Below, piece after piece: positions 41,717 to 49,472 of a stretch of 64,000 nucleotides of DNA; within the stretch, counting starts at the first letter, position 1, and the number at the start of each line of letters is the position of its first letter. The notes beneath the pieces are model-generated. The model saw only the letters and a list, made by a program, of their open reading frames with translations, did no database searches and was not told where the DNA came from. A program made the position numbers and the translations under genes. The stretch lies in NCBI RefSeq assembly GCF_008905045.1, contig NZ_VWMY01000019.1, positions 93,430 to 157,429 on the forward strand. The letters run 5' to 3'. The stretch comes from Streptomyces albicerus. Its GTDB lineage: Bacteria; Actinomycetota; Actinomycetes; Streptomycetales; Streptomycetaceae.

Positions 41717-42628
41717 TCAGCCGTGGCTGTGACCGATACCAGCACTCATGCCGGCGATCGTGTGGGCACGGATGTCGAGGTGCGGACCGTCCGTGGACCG
41801 GGCCGCCACCGAACGGACGTGTTCCTGGGCCGGTTGGGCCAGACCGTCGTACACCGCGACGCACACTTCCCGCGCTCGGGACCGAGGCCAGTCGGCCGGC
41901 AGCAGATCGATGGGCAGCAGGGGGTCCAGCACCGGGAAGTGGCGGTAGGTGTTCATCACCTCGGTGCGGGCGCGCACCGCCGCGGCGCCGGTGACGCCGC
42001 CAGCACTGATACGGGGCAGCAGGCTGCTCCACCGCCGGATGAAGATCTCGTACTGGTCGGCGATGCCGGGCAGGTCCCATGCCTCGATCGGGTTGCGGTT
42101 GGCCTCCGTCTCGAGATCCACCTGTCGCGCGCGGAACACGCTCACCGCTCCCAGCGCCAAGTCGGCCAGTTCGGCACGCCCCTTGGGGGTGAGGGGGTGC
42201 GGCGACGCCCAGACCGCGTCGTACAGCGGCGCGTACCCCCGCCACCGCAGCGCTGTGCGCAGCGCACGCCGTCGCGTGCTCTCCCGTTCCGGCACGGAGA
42301 AGGCGACCAGGGTCCACCATCCGTCCCATGAGTCGGGTTGCGTGGTGAACGTGGCGATCGACGCACCGCCGCTCCACAGATCGACAGCGGCCTCCCGTGT
42401 CAGCCGGTACGAGCTGTACCGCCCCTGCCGACTGCCCTCCAGCACCCCTCGACGCACCAGCCTGCTGATCGTCGTACGGGCGGCTCCGGCGGCCACGTCG
42501 AACTCCCCCAGCAACGCCACGAGCGCCGCCGCCGGCAGCCAGGCCCGGGCCGGAAACGTGTAGTCAGCGATCAAGGTGACCGTCAAACCCGCGGGTGAAC
42601 CGCCGGCCTGCCAGCGCGGCAACCGCAT
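41717..42628 (-). CDS. PaaX-family transcriptional regulator
   Basis: This protein has about 303 residues from ATG 42628; the frame is open for 64 more codons upstream and part of that may be coding. A winged-helix N-terminus (A-A-G-A-A-R-T-T-I-S-R-L-V-R-R-G near residue 48) is followed by the PaaX central domain (W-W-T-L-V-A-F-S-V-P-E-x(4)-R-R-R-L-like stretch near residue 107, here R-R-R-A-L-R-T-A-L-R-W-R-G) and the C-terminal domain with F-P-V-L-D-P-L-L-P. PaaX proteins repress phenylacetate or other acid catabolism in response to a CoA ester. Whether this one controls the pectin locus or a distant target is not clear. Confidence 0.82.
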   Translation of the reverse strand: MRLPRWQAGGSPAGLTVTLIADYTFPARAWLPAAALVALLGEFDVAAGAARTTISRLVRRGVLEGSRQGRYSSYRLTREAAVDLWSGGASIATFTTQPDSWDGWWTLVAFSVPERESTRRRALRTALRWRGYAPLYDAVWASPHPLTPKGRAELADLALGAVSVFRARQVDLETEANRNPIEAWDLPGIADQYEIFIRRWSSLLPRISAGGVTGAAAVRARTEVMNTYRHFPVLDPLLPIDLLPADWPRSRAREVCVAVYDGLAQPAQEHVRSVAARSTDGPHLDIRAHTIAGMSAGIGHSHG

Positions 42629-43229
42629 CGGCCGAGTGCCTTCGCCAGAGAAGATCTCCTCGAGGTGGGACAGGTTCGCCAAGGTCTGCTCCGACGCGTC
42701 GAATACGGCGGTCCCCACTGTAACGGCCCAGCCCAACGCCCAGACCTGACTTCGACGTTGGCCGCCGCCACCCTGTCCACCGAGGCCTCCGACAGCCACC
42801 TCGCGCCAGGGAACGCACACCCGAACATCACCTGACTGACATGGTTGAATAACAGTTCGATGCCCGGTCGGACGCTGAGTGAAGCGTACTTCCGAGCAAC
42901 AGAGGGATCTCGCCTGCCGCCCTGGCTGCGAGTGCCAGGACGGTCCGCCGTCATTGCATCAACGGGGCGGCGGGCGTCTGGGCCGGATGTAGCCGGCGAA
43001 GTCCAGGCCACCCCCAAAGCGCAGCACACGGTCAGGCCACCATCGGCGACCACGCGATGAGCCTGTTCCGGACCCCGGGACACACTGTGCACGTTCACAC
43101 TAGTTCGCGCGCAACACTTGAAACGATCTCCAGCATGCGCTTACATCGGCAAGCGTTTGACCGTGTACGTTCACAGTCTTGATGCAGGACCACACGTCCT
43201 CATGTTCCCCCAGGACCAAAGGAGGACCT
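42629..43229. other. Long non-coding stretch
   Basis: No convincing gene is seen on either strand. The left end may contain the true N-terminus of the PaaX gene. The right part holds the upstream sites of the GH5 gene (43084-43175). Confidence 0.5.
43084..43175. promoter_or_regulatory. Two direct repeats with palindromic core upstream of the cellulase
   Basis: ACTGTGCACGTTCACA (43084-43099) and ACCGTGTACGTTCACA (43160-43175) match at 14 of 16 positions and are 76 bp apart. Each contains an almost perfect dyad GTGnACGTTCAC. Between them lies CGCTT-N8-AAGCG (43138-43155). They look like LacI-type operators controlling transcription towards the GH5 gene. Confidence 0.45.
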
Positions 43230-43313
43230 GTGGTCAAGCGGCAAAGTGGTCGCGCCGAGTCTGCCGAGTCCGCCGAGCTGCTCCGCACACGCGCGAGCGC
43301 TTCCCACTCATGA
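43230..43313 (+). CDS. Possible small leader ORF (27 codons)
   Basis: GTG 43230 follows an AAAGGAGGACCT sequence, one of the strongest ribosome sites in the window. The frame gives a 27-residue basic peptide with a R-A-E-S-A-E-S-A-E-L repeat-like middle and stops at 43313. It could be a leader peptide for the GH5 gene or the start of a lost gene. Nothing else supports coding. Confidence 0.3.
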   Translation: MVKRQSGRAESAESAELLRTRASASHS

Positions 43314-43416
43314 TCACCGGGAGCGTACGACCATGCCATGACCACCCACCACCGCGCCCAGGCAGGTAGATCTACTTGGTTTTGACACCCTCAAGACTGG
43401 AAGAGAGGGAATACCC

Positions 43417-44667
43417 ATGGTTTCACCAGCAGGGAAGATCAGAGCCATTTTCCTTGCCGCCGTGTTGGCGGTCGCCGCATCTGTCGCCGGCCTGACGAAC
43501 CAGGCATCGGCCGACACCACGACACAGCTGAACGCCTCGCAGATCGTCGCCGACATGGGCGCCGGCTGGAACCTGGGGAACCAGATGGAGGCCAACTCCA
43601 ACGGATATCCCAGCGAAACGGCATGGGGCCAGCCGACCATCACGCAGGCCCTCATCGACAAGGTGAAATCCGCAGGATTCAAAACAATACGAATCCCGGT
43701 CTCCTATCTGGGACACATAGGTCCCGGCCCGGACTACACGATCAACGCCGCCTGGCTGAACAGGATCCAGGAAGTCGTCAACTACGCCTACAACCGTGGC
43801 CTGTACGTGCTGATCAACATGCACGGCGACGGCTACAAGACCATCCAGGGCTCCTGGCTGATCTGTGACTCGTCCAACCAGACGGCGATCAGGGCCAAGT
43901 ACCAGAAGGTCTGGCAGCAGATCGCGACCAGGTTCCAGAACTACGACCAGCGCCTGATCCTGGAGTCCATGAACGAAAACTTCGACGGTCAATTCGGCCG
44001 CCCCACCCAGCCGTGCTACTCGAACATCAACAGCTACAACCAGATCTTCGTGGACACCGTCCGGAGGACCGGCGGGAACAACGGTTCAAGGTGGCTGCTC
44101 GTTCCCGGCTGGAACACGAACATCGAGTACACCGCAGGGAACTACGGCTTCGTGCTGCCGACCGACCAATATCGCTCCCCTTCCATCCCCAGTGATGAAC
44201 AGCGCATCATGATCTCCGTTCACTACTACGATCCGTGGGACTTCGCCGGAGAGGAAAGCGGCACCATCACGCAGTGGGGACGAGCAGCGACCAATCCGTC
44301 AAAGACGTCTACCTGGGGACAGGAGGACTATCTGGACGCGCAGTTGAAGAAGATGTACGACAAATTCGTCGTGCGGGGATATCCGGTAGTCGTCGGTGAG
44401 TACGGTGCGATCGACAAGTCATCGTTCGATTCATCGAACTCCAGGTATCGTGCAGACTACGTGCGCACCGTCGTGTCCACCGCCAAGAAGTATGGAGCGG
44501 CCACAGTCTACTGGGACAACGGCGCAACCGGACGGTACGGGTTCGGCCTATTCAACCGACATTCCTATGCGGTGACCCAGCAGGGCATTATTGATGCCAT
44601 CATGAGCGGCGTTGGTGGCGGTGGTGGCAGCCCGGGCCTACCTCTCCTCCGGCGCTTGGACGATTAG
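43417..44667 (+). CDS. GH5 endoglucanase with frameshifted C-terminal lectin tail
   Basis: This 416-residue secreted enzyme has a signal peptide (1-32) and a complete GH5 barrel (about 38-390). Segment G-A-G-W-N-L-G-N-Q-M-E-A opens the domain. Asn186-Glu187 in E-S-M-N-E-N is the acid/base and Glu328 in V-V-G-E-Y-G the nucleophile. After a G-G-G-G-G-S-P-G linker the frame ends with an unrelated P-L-L-R-R-L-D-D. The +1 frame from 44636 continues as a lectin-like domain, so a one-base indel has cut off the tail. The catalytic part should still work. Codons such as AAA, ATA and TAT are more common than in neighbours, hinting at a different origin. Confidence 0.88.
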   Translation: MVSPAGKIRAIFLAAVLAVAASVAGLTNQASADTTTQLNASQIVADMGAGWNLGNQMEANSNGYPSETAWGQPTITQALIDKVKSAGFKTIRIPVSYLGHIGPGPDYTINAAWLNRIQEVVNYAYNRGLYVLINMHGDGYKTIQGSWLICDSSNQTAIRAKYQKVWQQIATRFQNYDQRLILESMNENFDGQFGRPTQPCYSNINSYNQIFVDTVRRTGGNNGSRWLLVPGWNTNIEYTAGNYGFVLPTDQYRSPSIPSDEQRIMISVHYYDPWDFAGEESGTITQWGRAATNPSKTSTWGQEDYLDAQLKKMYDKFVVRGYPVVVGEYGAIDKSSFDSSNSRYRADYVRTVVSTAKKYGAATVYWDNGATGRYGFGLFNRHSYAVTQQGIIDAIMSGVGGGGGSPGLPLLRRLDD

Positions 44668-44875
44668 GAACGCCAGAACCGGGCGATTCTACGCCGACTC
44701 CGAACCGAACAACGCCGTCATCTGGAACTCCGGCGAAGTCACCCCAGATTCGCTATGGAGGCTCGAATCAATCTCCGGAGGATTCCGAGTCAACAACGAA
44801 CAATCCGACAGGCACTACATGTACGGGACCTCGGCCGGCGAAGTGAAATGGCCAGAAATCCTAAGTGCCAACTAA
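44636..44875 (+). pseudogene. Out-of-frame ricin-like lectin tail of the GH5 enzyme
   Basis: In the frame one base off from the GH5 gene, the sequence reads G-A-W-T-I-R-N-A-R-T-G-R-F, then S-L-W-R-L-E-S-I-S-G-G-F-R-V-N-N-E and stops at 44875. This is the pattern of a beta-trefoil carbohydrate-binding module. It has no start of its own. It also looks short, about half a trefoil. Confidence 0.55.
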
Positions 44876-44895
44876 GAATCCTCGTCACAGTCAGG

Positions 44896-46086
44896 CTAAC
44901 GCCGTACCCGTGGCATCCCCAGACCGATCCACGAGATGATCTCCCGCTGGATCTCGTTGTTCCCGCCGCCGAACGTGAAGATCACAGCCGATCGGTAGCC
45001 GCGCTCCAGTTCGCCGTGGAGCACCGCGCCCGCCGAGCCCTCCTTGAGGACGCCGGCCACCGCGACGATCTCCATGAGCCAGGCGTACGCGTCCCGGCGC
45101 GCCTCGGAGCCGTACACCTTCACGGCGGAGGCGTCCTGGGGGGTGAGGGTGCCCTCCTGGACGGCGTTCACCATCTGCCAGTTGAGGAGTTTCATCGCGT
45201 CGAGCCTGGTGTGGGTCTGGGCGAGGCGGCGGCGTACCCAGGGCAGGTCGACGACGCGTCGGCCGTCGGCGAGCTTGGTCTCCATGGCCCAGCGCTGCAC
45301 GTCGTGCAGGGCGCGGATGGCCATGGTGCCGTGCGCGGCGAGGGTGACGCGCTCGTGGTTGAGCTGGTTGGTGATCAGCCGCCAGCCCTTGTTCTCCTCG
45401 CCGACGCGGCGGGAGACGGGGACGCGGATGTTCTCGTAATAGCTGGCGGTGGTGTCGTGCGAGGCGAGGGTGTTGATGATCGTGCAGGAGTAGCCGGGGT
45501 CGGAGGTCGGCACGAGGAGCATGGTGATGCCCTTGTGGGGCGGGGCGTCCGGGTCGGTGCGCACCGCGAGCCACACCCAGTCCGCCGTGTCGCCGTTCGT
45601 CGTCCAGATCTTCTGGCCGTTGACCGTGTAGTGGCCGGTCGTCTCGTCGCCCTCCCGGACCGCGCGGGTCTTCAGCGCGGCCAGGTCCGTGCCCGCGTCG
45701 GGCTCGCTGTAGCCGATCGCGAAGTCGATCTCGCCGGAGAGGATCTTCGGCAGGAAGTACGCCTTCTGTTCGTCCGTGCCGAACTGCATGATCGTCGGGC
45801 CGACCGTGTTCAGTGCCATCAGCGGCAGCGGTACGCCCGCCTGGGCGGCCTCGTCGAAGAAGATGAACTGTTCCATCGGGGTCAGGCCGCGCCCGCCGTA
45901 CTCCTTCGGCCAGCCCACGCCGAGCCACCCGTCGGAGCCGAGCCGGCGGATGGTGTCGCGGTAGAAGCGCTTCTGCTCCGCCGGGTCGCCGTAGCGGGAG
46001 TAGACGTTGTCCGGCACCAGTTCGGTGAAGTAGGCGCGCAGTTCGGTGCGCAACCGCTGCTGCTCCGGCGTGTATTCGAGATGCAC
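44896..46086 (-). CDS. Acyl-CoA dehydrogenase
   Basis: This 396-residue flavoprotein starts at GTG 46086, seven bases after GGAGG. The N-terminal helical domain begins Y-T-P-E-Q-Q-R-L-R-T-E-L-R. The FAD-binding beta domain contains F-A-I-G-Y-S-E-P-D-A-G-T-D-L-A-A-L near residue 130 and I-W-T-T-N-G-D-T-A-D-W near residue 163. The C-terminal helical domain ends with F-G-G-G-N-N-E-I-Q-R-E-I-I. It belongs to the group that includes mycobacterial FadE26-type enzymes, which work in sterol side-chain oxidation. The KstR-like box at 46154 supports that reading. It is a single gene. Confidence 0.9.
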   Translation of the reverse strand: MHLEYTPEQQRLRTELRAYFTELVPDNVYSRYGDPAEQKRFYRDTIRRLGSDGWLGVGWPKEYGGRGLTPMEQFIFFDEAAQAGVPLPLMALNTVGPTIMQFGTDEQKAYFLPKILSGEIDFAIGYSEPDAGTDLAALKTRAVREGDETTGHYTVNGQKIWTTNGDTADWVWLAVRTDPDAPPHKGITMLLVPTSDPGYSCTIINTLASHDTTASYYENIRVPVSRRVGEENKGWRLITNQLNHERVTLAAHGTMAIRALHDVQRWAMETKLADGRRVVDLPWVRRRLAQTHTRLDAMKLLNWQMVNAVQEGTLTPQDASAVKVYGSEARRDAYAWLMEIVAVAGVLKEGSAGAVLHGELERGYRSAVIFTFGGGNNEIQREIISWIGLGMPRVRR

Positions 46087-46153
46087 GGCGCCTCCTGGCT
46101 CCCACTGGTCCGCTGACAGGGCCCAGGCCACCCGGGCCTGACGGCGCACACCG

Positions 46154-46167
46154 TAGAACGTGTTCCA
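46154..46167. promoter_or_regulatory. KstR-like operator
   Basis: TAGAACGTGTTCCA fits the full pattern TnnAACnnGTTnnA and lies 67 bp before the acyl-CoA dehydrogenase start. KstR is the TetR-type repressor of sterol catabolism genes in mycobacteria and rhodococci. Whether this organism has a KstR cannot be seen from the window. Confidence 0.5.
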
Positions 46168-46210
46168 GAAATTGGGAATGCCGGTGACGTACGTACCTGC
46201 GTGCTCGCAC

Positions 46211-46249
46211 GAAGAGGGTCCCCGGATCGGTGATCCGGGGACCCTCTTC
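46211..46249 (-). terminator. Strong hairpin after cbtA, 18-bp perfect stem
   Basis: The arms 46211-46228 and 46232-46249 pair perfectly around a GGT loop. The hairpin is 15 bp past the cbtA stop and keeps the cobalt operon apart from the acyl-CoA dehydrogenase gene. Confidence 0.9.
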
Positions 46250-46263
46250 GGTGAGCGAACCGA

Positions 46264-47031
46264 TCAGTGCGCGACGGGAGTTGCCCGTGCTTCGGGCGCC
46301 TTCCCCTCGGCCGTGGCCGGCTTGGGAGCCAGCAGGCGCTCCGCCAGCACCCCGAAGACCAGGCCGTACACGGTCCACAGGGTCGCCTGGATGGCCAGGG
46401 TGGCCAGCCGGTACTGCCACAGCAGGGTGGCGGGGAAGCCCTCCGGAGCCTCGTTGAACGACGGCAGGAACGCGTATGCCAGGCCGACTGTCAGGACGAA
46501 GAACGCGCCCGCCGCGACGCTGGCGTTCCAGTTGCCCAGGCGTGCGGCGAGGCGTTTGCCGAGGATCACCGCGGCGACGGTCAGCAGCACGCTGAGCACG
46601 ATCATCAGGAAGAACAGCGCGGTGCGCTGGTTGAGGGTGTCGGGGTCGCCGACGGCGGGCGGGTTCGCCGGGTACTTGAGGAACGGCACCACGTAGACCG
46701 CGAACAGCCCGGCGGCCGCCAGCAGCAGTGCGCTCGCGCGCGGCCCGAAGCGGCCGATCCTGCCGAGCGCGAAGCAGTACGCGAGGGCGGCGATGCCGCC
46801 GAACGCGACCCCGTAGACGAGGATGCCGGTGGCCAGGCCTCCGGTGGACTGCATCGCACGGGTGACGAGTTCTTCGCCGCCGTGTTCGTGGGCGTGGGCC
46901 TCCTCGAACGCGATCGCCTCGTCGACGCGCGGTTCGGCCAGGAAGTAGGAGACGACCAGGGCGAGCACGCCCGCGGCGAGACCCGCGAGCATGCCACGCA
47001 CCAGGAGGTTTCTGACGGTGACGGAGTTCAT
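46264..47031 (-). CDS. cbtA: CbtA cobalt transporter subunit
   Basis: This 255-residue membrane protein has five or more predicted helices. It starts V-R-N-L-L-V-R-G-M-L-A-G-L-A-A-G-V. After the first helix comes the acidic, histidine-containing loop E-E-A-H-A-H-E-H-G-G-E-E, which fits metal capture. The final helices include W-T-V-Y-G-L-V-F-G-V. Length and layout match the CbtA family found next to CbtB downstream of B12 riboswitches. ATG 47031 follows the cbtB stop by 29 bp. Together the proteins would import cobalt for cobalamin synthesis. Confidence 0.9.
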   Translation of the reverse strand: MNSVTVRNLLVRGMLAGLAAGVLALVVSYFLAEPRVDEAIAFEEAHAHEHGGEELVTRAMQSTGGLATGILVYGVAFGGIAALAYCFALGRIGRFGPRASALLLAAAGLFAVYVVPFLKYPANPPAVGDPDTLNQRTALFFLMIVLSVLLTVAAVILGKRLAARLGNWNASVAAGAFFVLTVGLAYAFLPSFNEAPEGFPATLLWQYRLATLAIQATLWTVYGLVFGVLAERLLAPKPATAEGKAPEARATPVAH

Positions 47032-47060
47032 GGAGTTGTCCTGTCGGTTCCTTGTCGCCG

Positions 47061-47285
47061 TCAGTGGCAGGGGAAGCCGAGCAGGTGGCGGGCGTCGTGC
47101 ACCCACTCGTGCACGCCTTCGCCGGAGACCAGGGAGGTGGCGCCCTGTTCGGCGCCGACGAAGTAGAGCAGCACCAGCATCAGGATGCCGAAGAAGACCG
47201 CCCAGGGGGCGATCGCGCCGATCGGCAGCTTTGCGGGTACGGCGGGGGTGGTTGCGGTCGGCTGGGCGACGGCGGACTGCGCCAT
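47061..47285 (-). CDS. cbtB: CbtB cobalt transporter subunit
   Basis: This 74-residue protein has an Ala/Thr-rich start, one membrane helix (about 23-43), and a C-terminal segment H-E-W-V-H-D-A-R-H-L-L-G-F-P-C-H with four histidines and a cysteine, the CbtB hallmark for binding cobalt. GGAGG lies upstream of ATG 47285. The cobalamin riboswitch in its leader makes it likely that expression stops when B12 is plentiful. It is co-transcribed with cbtA. Confidence 0.92.
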   Translation of the reverse strand: MAQSAVAQPTATTPAVPAKLPIGAIAPWAVFFGILMLVLLYFVGAEQGATSLVSGEGVHEWVHDARHLLGFPCH

Positions 47286-47332
47286 GGCAGGACCTCCTGG
47301 GGGAACTCGCGTCCCATCTCGGTGGTGCACAG

Positions 47333-47451
47333 GACGACGGCCACGGGTCTGACTTGCTCGACCTTCACCGCCCCTGGTGGGAGCGGTTGGTACGGGGCTT
47401 ACAGTGGCGCGACCGTGCCGGATTCTCACCGGCTTCCGTCGAACCGTCGTC
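47333..47451 (-). promoter_or_regulatory. Cobalamin riboswitch
   Basis: Read on the minus strand, the element begins with GACGACGG at the 47451 end, which pairs with CCGTCGTC at the 47333 end to form P1. The conserved core AGCCGGTGAGAATCCGGCAC is followed by the GCGCCACTGT B12 box and, after a long arm, by AGTCAGACCCG. All main landmarks of an adenosylcobalamin riboswitch are present. It lies 48 bp before the cbtB start and controls cbtBA. Confidence 0.93.
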
Positions 47452-47594
47452 AATATCGACGAGAAGGTACCGCGAAGCGGAAGCGCGGCCAAGGGCGCAC
47501 GGGGTGCCGGGGCGTGCGCCGGTGTCCTGGCCATGACACCAATTCCCGGTACTGACAGGGGTGTTGAGCAGTTGGGGAGCACGGGAGTGAGCCG

Positions 47595-48167
47595 ATGACC
47601 TGCCGAGTGATGTTGATCTCACCAGCGATCAGTGCGGCGCTGCGGGAGGCTCGTTTCGACGATGAATGTCCTCTCGACGCGGCCGGGCTGCGGCTCGCGC
47701 GGTCCGCCGCGGGCTCGCTGCCCGCCCCTGACCAGGCGTTGGCCTCGCCCACCGTGCGCTGCCGGGAGACGGCCACGGCCCTCGGCCTCGACGCCGTCGC
47801 CGAACCGGAGTTGGCCGGCCTGGACGTGGGCCGCTGGCGCGGGGCCACCCTCGCCGAGGTGAGCGCCGGCGAACCGGAGGCCGTGGGGCGATGGCTGGCG
47901 GACCCCGCGTCCGCCCCGCATGGTGGCGAATCGGTACGTGCGCTGTGCGAGCGCGTCGCGAAGTGGCTCGAGGCGGCCGCCGGTTCGGGCACGGGCCGTA
48001 TCGTCGCCGTCGTCGAGCCGGAGATTGTACGGGCCGGGGTGGTACGAGCGCTCGGGGCACCGGAGTCGGCGTTCTGGCGCGTCGATGTGCCGCCGTTGAC
48101 CGCGACGGAGTTCAGCGGGCGGGCGGGGCGCTGGAATGTGCGGGTCGGGCGGGCGCTCGGGGAGTGA
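47595..48167 (+). CDS. Histidine-phosphatase-fold protein lacking the RHG motif
   Basis: This 190-residue protein follows the phosphoglycerate-mutase/CobC fold: C-P-L-D-A-A-G-L-R-L-A-R near residue 30, A-S-P-T-V-R-C-R-E-T-A near residue 52, and H-G-G-E-S-V-R-A-L near residue 115. The N-terminal catalytic L-V-R-H-G-E is replaced by V-M-L-I-S-P-A, so the phosphohistidine and its arginine are missing. It may be an inactive binding protein. It is divergent from cbtBA and its riboswitch, which suggests a tie to cobalt or cobalamin, but this is inference. Start at ATG 47595 has only a weak GGGAG site. Confidence 0.72.
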   Translation: MTCRVMLISPAISAALREARFDDECPLDAAGLRLARSAAGSLPAPDQALASPTVRCRETATALGLDAVAEPELAGLDVGRWRGATLAEVSAGEPEAVGRWLADPASAPHGGESVRALCERVAKWLEAAAGSGTGRIVAVVEPEIVRAGVVRALGAPESAFWRVDVPPLTATEFSGRAGRWNVRVGRALGE

Positions 48168-48372
48168 GCCAAGGGCCTGCCCGGAGTGGGATCAGGGGCC
48201 GTGCGCGGCGGACCACCGCGCTGAGCGCCCACCGCTGCGCCGGAGTTCGGCTTCGCCGACCTGCCATGCCACGCCGCTCATCGCGCTGCGGTGCCCCGTC
48301 GCCCCGGGCGAGAGGCTCATCTCTGGGCGCGGACCCGTTGGCCCTCGGCCGCCTCAACCCTGGCAGAGCACG

Positions 48373-48771
48373 TCACCTCAGCAGGGTGAGGAACTCCGTG
48401 CAGGCGCGTGCGCAGTCGCGGCAGGCCTGGGCGCCCTCCTCGGCGCCGGGGCTCCGGTCGAAGACGTGCGCGGTCTCCAGACAGACCGCGCGGCACCATT
48501 CGACCTGGGCACGCACCCCGGCCTCGGCCTGCGCGCTCTGTTCGGCCAGGGCGCGGCAGGTCGCGTCGCAGACCTCCGCGCACAGGATGCCCTTGCGCCG
48601 CAGCTCCTGCTGGTCCTCGGGGCCGTCGAGATCGGCGAGGCTCGCGCGCAGAGCGCACACCCGCGCGCACTCGGTACAGGCCTGCGCACAGGCGAACCGG
48701 TCCTCGAGGAAACGGACGAGTTCCTGTTGCTCTGGTACTGACACGTGGTCCGGGTAGCCGGACACCGGCAC
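48373..48771 (-). CDS. Cysteine-rich four-helix-bundle metal-binding protein
   Basis: This 132-residue soluble protein has twelve cysteines, placed along predicted helices: A-C-A-Q-A-C-T-E-C-A-R-V-C near residue 27, L-C-A-E-V-C-D-A-T-C near residue 62, W-C-R-A-V-C near residue 92 and A-C-R-D-C-A-R-A-C near residue 117. This is the pattern of the four-helix copper-binding (Csp-like or DUF326) proteins, which store many Cu(I) ions inside the bundle. GTG 48771 was used as start; GTG 48744 is also possible. No ribosome site is clear. It lies alone, facing the phosphatase-like gene. Confidence 0.82.
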   Translation of the reverse strand: MPVSGYPDHVSVPEQQELVRFLEDRFACAQACTECARVCALRASLADLDGPEDQQELRRKGILCAEVCDATCRALAEQSAQAEAGVRAQVEWCRAVCLETAHVFDRSPGAEEGAQACRDCARACTEFLTLLR

Positions 48772-48896
48772 GCCAAACCCGGCGGTTGCAGACCTGTTTC
48801 GGAGCGGGGCGATCTGCGGGCGAAGGACGCTGCGTCAAGGCGGAGTTCATGACGAGCCAGGTCCCGCGGGCTGTCGTGGACGACGGAAAACCGCCA

Positions 48897-49292
48897 CTAC
48901 GACGGCTTCTTCTCCCCCCGAGCGTCTCCCTGCGCATCCCCCGGCGCATCTTCCCGCACATCACCCTGCGCGGCCTTCAGATCGGCGAGCAGTTCGGCCT
49001 GTCCCGCCAGGACCCCGGACAGGATGGTTCGCGCGATCCTGAGCAGTTCGGCCACGTGGGGGCTGGTCAGCGAGTAGTAGACGTTCAAGCCCTCCTTGCG
49101 GGTGACGACGAGATTCGCCCGCCGCAGCACGGCCAGCTGCTGGGAGAGGTTCGCAGGCTCGATGCCCACCTCGGGCAGCATCTCCGCCACGGCATGCTCC
49201 CGCTCACTCAGCAGTTCGAGGACACGGATGCGCGCCGGATGCCCGAGCGTCTTGAAGAACTCGGCCTTCAGTTGGTACAGCGGCGTACTCAT
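48897..49292 (-). CDS. ArsR-family regulator (first SulP-flanking paralogue)
   Basis: This 131-residue winged-helix protein starts M-S-T-P-L-Y-Q at ATG 49292. L-G-H-P-A-R-I-R-V-L-E-L-L and N-L-S-Q-Q-L-A-V-L-R-R are typical ArsR helices. It contains no cysteine, so common thiol-metal sensing is excluded. A C-terminal acidic tail carries repeated G-D-A. It is clearly a paralogue of the ArsR at 51206, and both have the same layout around the SulP gene, which lies between them. The signal it senses is unknown. Confidence 0.9.
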   Translation of the reverse strand: MSTPLYQLKAEFFKTLGHPARIRVLELLSEREHAVAEMLPEVGIEPANLSQQLAVLRRANLVVTRKEGLNVYYSLTSPHVAELLRIARTILSGVLAGQAELLADLKAAQGDVREDAPGDAQGDARGEKKPS

Positions 49293-49472
49293 ACGGCCGC
49301 CCCCACCCCTGCCGGGCAGCTCAGCCGCACTACCCGGCCCTCGGCGCACCGCGTCCACGCACTCGTCACACGCATGCGCCCCATCCTCCCCCGGGACACC
49401 GACGGAACCGAATCCGCACTCGAACGGAGGCGCGCCTGAGTCCGGCCGGTGCCCGGCATCCGGGGGCGGCCC

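Noticed and set aside
48199..48221. GCGCGG...CCGCGC stem between the phosphatase-like and cysteine-rich genes
   Set aside because: The stem is only 6 bp of pure G/C, which is common by chance here, so it was not listed as a terminator.
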